From positions 1 to 64,000 of the forward strand of contig NZ_JBHLWI010000090.1 in NCBI RefSeq assembly GCF_042432905.1: a stretch of DNA of 64,000 nt, in the 5' to 3' direction. Below the pieces are notes generated by a model, which had not been told where the DNA came from, ran no database searches, and worked only from the letters and a program-made list of their open reading frames with translations. The position numbers and the translations under genes are program-made. Positions within the stretch are counted from its first letter, which is position 1. Every line of letters begins with the position of its first letter. Shown one piece after another: positions 63,401 through 64,000 of the stretch. This DNA is from Fontibacter flavus. Lineage in GTDB: Bacteria; Bacteroidota; Bacteroidia; Cytophagales; Cyclobacteriaceae.

Positions 63401-63720
63401 GCAGTTTAGACCTGCGAATACTTGAATTTCAGACATTTCCAAATCCCGCAAATGAAAAAAGTGTCTTTAATGTCATGCACAACAGGCCTAGAGAAAACTT
63501 ATTCGTGGAAATTGAGGTTTACAGTTTGTTAGGGAACAAAATATTTTCCCTTTCAAAACGTTATGTGCAGGCGGAACAAAATTTGAGAGATTTGGAGTGG
63601 AATTTTTTCCATAACAAAACAAAATATCCCGTAAAAGGAACTTATATTTACAAGTTAAAGCTCCAATCTGAAAAAGATGGTTCTTCAGATGTCAAGAGCG
63701 GAAAAATTATTATTCAATGA
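60457..63720 (+). CDS. porU: Type IX secretion sortase PorU
   Basis: 1,087 residues with a signal segment at about 8-27 (FHIFLFLFFHLELNSFAFAQ). Residues about 355-760 form a gingipain-like C25 peptidase: catalytic H599 in FIGHGNE and C633 in TATCEFGRHD. The terminal 110 residues resemble a sorting-type immunoglobulin-like C-terminal domain (FQTFPNPANEKSVFNVMHN). PorU removes the C-terminal signal of type IX cargo and links it to the surface lipopolysaccharide. It overlaps pssA by 8 bp and porV by 4 bp, a coupled set. Confidence 0.92.
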   Translation: MLNNINKYFHIFLFLFFHLELNSFAFAQENQSYFKFPVVNDGVYKLTRQQASSIGFSNIDEVAVFGYPGMLPQRLDSLDLELREVPTQKIGEDLFFFLTGPHQVNFEGDEISYQKNHYSDTLYYLVGKKIKGNQVKTSNTVGNGQELDEFYSVQKFNWDQINILSSGRSWYSNPFFNGERFSFSFNLEEGITGNPQIITQIMGQSLSDSRFEFFQNGSKLGEIDIPAIPNTTYGIKGRESVFRSSLLSNRGNQNIQVSNRSSDFNGAGHLAYSLIISPYSPQSSPLGVYYVTKTGVFRKRSTFKSWLVNDFYNIFDIEESAEVKNGAMVILFDPVTASPISKLAPADLSARSKQDKLNLIIISSTSLLSQANRLAQHKNDIGINAKVFSIQEIFDAFGYGTKDVTAFRNFLAYQYLHNGSLQNVLFFGKGTFDYKNKLGGRPNLTPTYTSRNSLNPLTTYSSDDYFGFLEVGQGEWVEDNSGDELLKIGVGRIPAINFREAREAVDKIINYETRQNMEGSWKRNIAFFADDGDNNIHLNDAESHASFIRTNHPEFSVQKLYLDRFEQTINGNIQSSEETRVALSETLKDGVLLLNFIGHGNETTLTAERVFTVSDLQNFPENNLLPLFVTATCEFGRHDSPFIRSGAEELLFAEKKGAIGLLTTGRPVFSSVNFALNKAFIENVFQTENGQYADLGTIFRKTKNNSLNGPFNRNFSLIGDPSLKLAIPDLKSDSHQFLDIGLDQTIDTLKAMQEVRLTGEIKDPLTGAMITDFQGDFELTIYDSPVTFNTLGDESSPIEFIEQSNILYQGKGKVINGIFSTDAFIPKQISSTIGEGTVRTYAISEGRILEAFGAKNILIGGQSTNDNNDTEGPLINLKFGPELLESAPIIASPVYPINIILEDESGIQVSSIPERRNITLQVNDQTPITLNQMFFAIDGGFKKGKIETELQGLIEGINTITIQAWDNVGNNSIKTVQLEVKGSLDLRILEFQTFPNPANEKSVFNVMHNRPRENLFVEIEVYSLLGNKIFSLSKRYVQAEQNLRDLEWNFFHNKTKYPVKGTYIYKLKLQSEKDGSSDVKSGKIIIQ

Positions 63721-64000
63721 AAATATCGGCAAAACCAGTTGTAACTTCATTTATTTTTTTAGGGATAAGCCTTCTGTCTCTTGTTGCACAGGCACAAAAT
63801 TCCCCTGTAATTTCAGGACAAGACCCTAATAGAAGGGTTATCACAACTGCTGTGCCTTTTCTAAACTTTGCTCCTGATAGCCGTCATTCTGCTATGGGAG
63901 ATGTTGGTGTAGCGACCAGTCCAGATGCTTTTTCTGCACATTGGAATGCCGGCAAACTTTCCTTTATCGAAAATGACATGGGCTTCTCTTTATCTTACTC
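63717..64000 (+). CDS. porV: PorV (LptO), partial at right edge
   Basis: The gene begins at the ATG at 63717-63719, overlapping the porU stop (ATGA), and runs off the window. The first 95 residues include a signal peptide (MKISAKPVVTSFIFLGISLL and onward to AQAQ) and the PorV start motif RRVITTAVPFLNFAPDSRHSAMGDVG and PDAFSAHWNAGKL. PorV is the outer-membrane barrel that shuttles type IX cargo from the translocon to PorU. Only the N-terminus can be seen. Confidence 0.9.
   Translation, partial: MKISAKPVVTSFIFLGISLLSLVAQAQNSPVISGQDPNRRVITTAVPFLNFAPDSRHSAMGDVGVATSPDAFSAHWNAGKLSFIENDMGFSLSY

Overview
The window is a 64 kb chromosomal stretch of an AT-rich Bacteroidota genome, most likely order Cytophagales (a Cyclobacteriaceae-like organism is my best guess from protein style; no rRNA is present to prove it). 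Supporting features are a SusC/SusD pair, several TonB-linked outer-membrane proteins, a DUF6520 peptide, FloA with NfeD, an archaeal-type ProS, and type IX secretion genes porU and porV at the right edge. The layout falls into an accessory left quarter and a mostly housekeeping remainder.

Left accessory part (about 0.8-17.3 kb). A gene-poor stretch with short palindromic repeats and the last 57 codons of a type I methyltransferase gene precedes a DnaQ-like exonuclease/BRCT protein and an unknown gene. Then comes a defence island read entirely on the minus strand: an HNH endonuclease, a BsuBI/PstI-like type II restriction enzyme overlapping its adenine methyltransferase, a 32-bp periodic repeat that looks like an IS21-type end, and a tight six-gene operon. 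Read from its promoter side the operon is SIR2-domain protein, HerA-like ATPase, two small KTSC-type proteins, an OLD-like ATPase/TOPRIM nuclease with a coiled-coil insertion, and a PD-(D/E)XK-type nuclease. SIR2 plus HerA is a known two-gene anti-phage module; the four genes behind it, linked by gaps of 8-18 bp, are not part of the described core and are the best candidate here for an undescribed composite system. An XRE-type regulator and a roughly 146-bp imperfect hairpin (structured RNA or MITE) lie upstream, followed by about 1 kb of apparently decayed mobile DNA.

Middle part (17.4-33.5 kb). A redoxin fused to a C-terminal extension, SusC and SusD form a plus-strand nutrient-uptake operon ending in a strong terminator. 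DUF6520, a Crp-like regulator, a zinc-ribbon miniprotein, a broken OmpR-type response regulator just before a TonB-dependent receptor, a VOC protein, a DUF5916 outer-membrane protein, an EcsC protein and a zinc-finger protein follow. Two interspersed repeat families (a 52-55 bp element and catccgacttc-type short repeats) sit 3' of two of these genes.

Right part (33.9-64 kb). This is mostly core genome: acnA, an MlaD-MlaF-MlaE-type lipid transporter with a single-domain response regulator upstream, a DUF389 membrane protein, floA/nfeD, two small secreted proteins, proS, a G/W/M-rich lipoprotein with an OmpP1-like barrel, aroK with a DoxX-family protein and a DUF1599 protein, divergent folP-cdaA, yicC, a very large TolB/Omp85-like protein with a degenerate peptidase domain, a DAO-type oxidoreductase, and an MBL hydrolase-pssA-porU-porV chain of overlapping genes. 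PorV runs off the right edge. Several genes have better starts than the longest frame suggests; these are given in the entries. A palindrome of the form TACCC-N6-GGGTA (perfect at 15113-15128, variants elsewhere) recurs upstream of four minus-strand genes.
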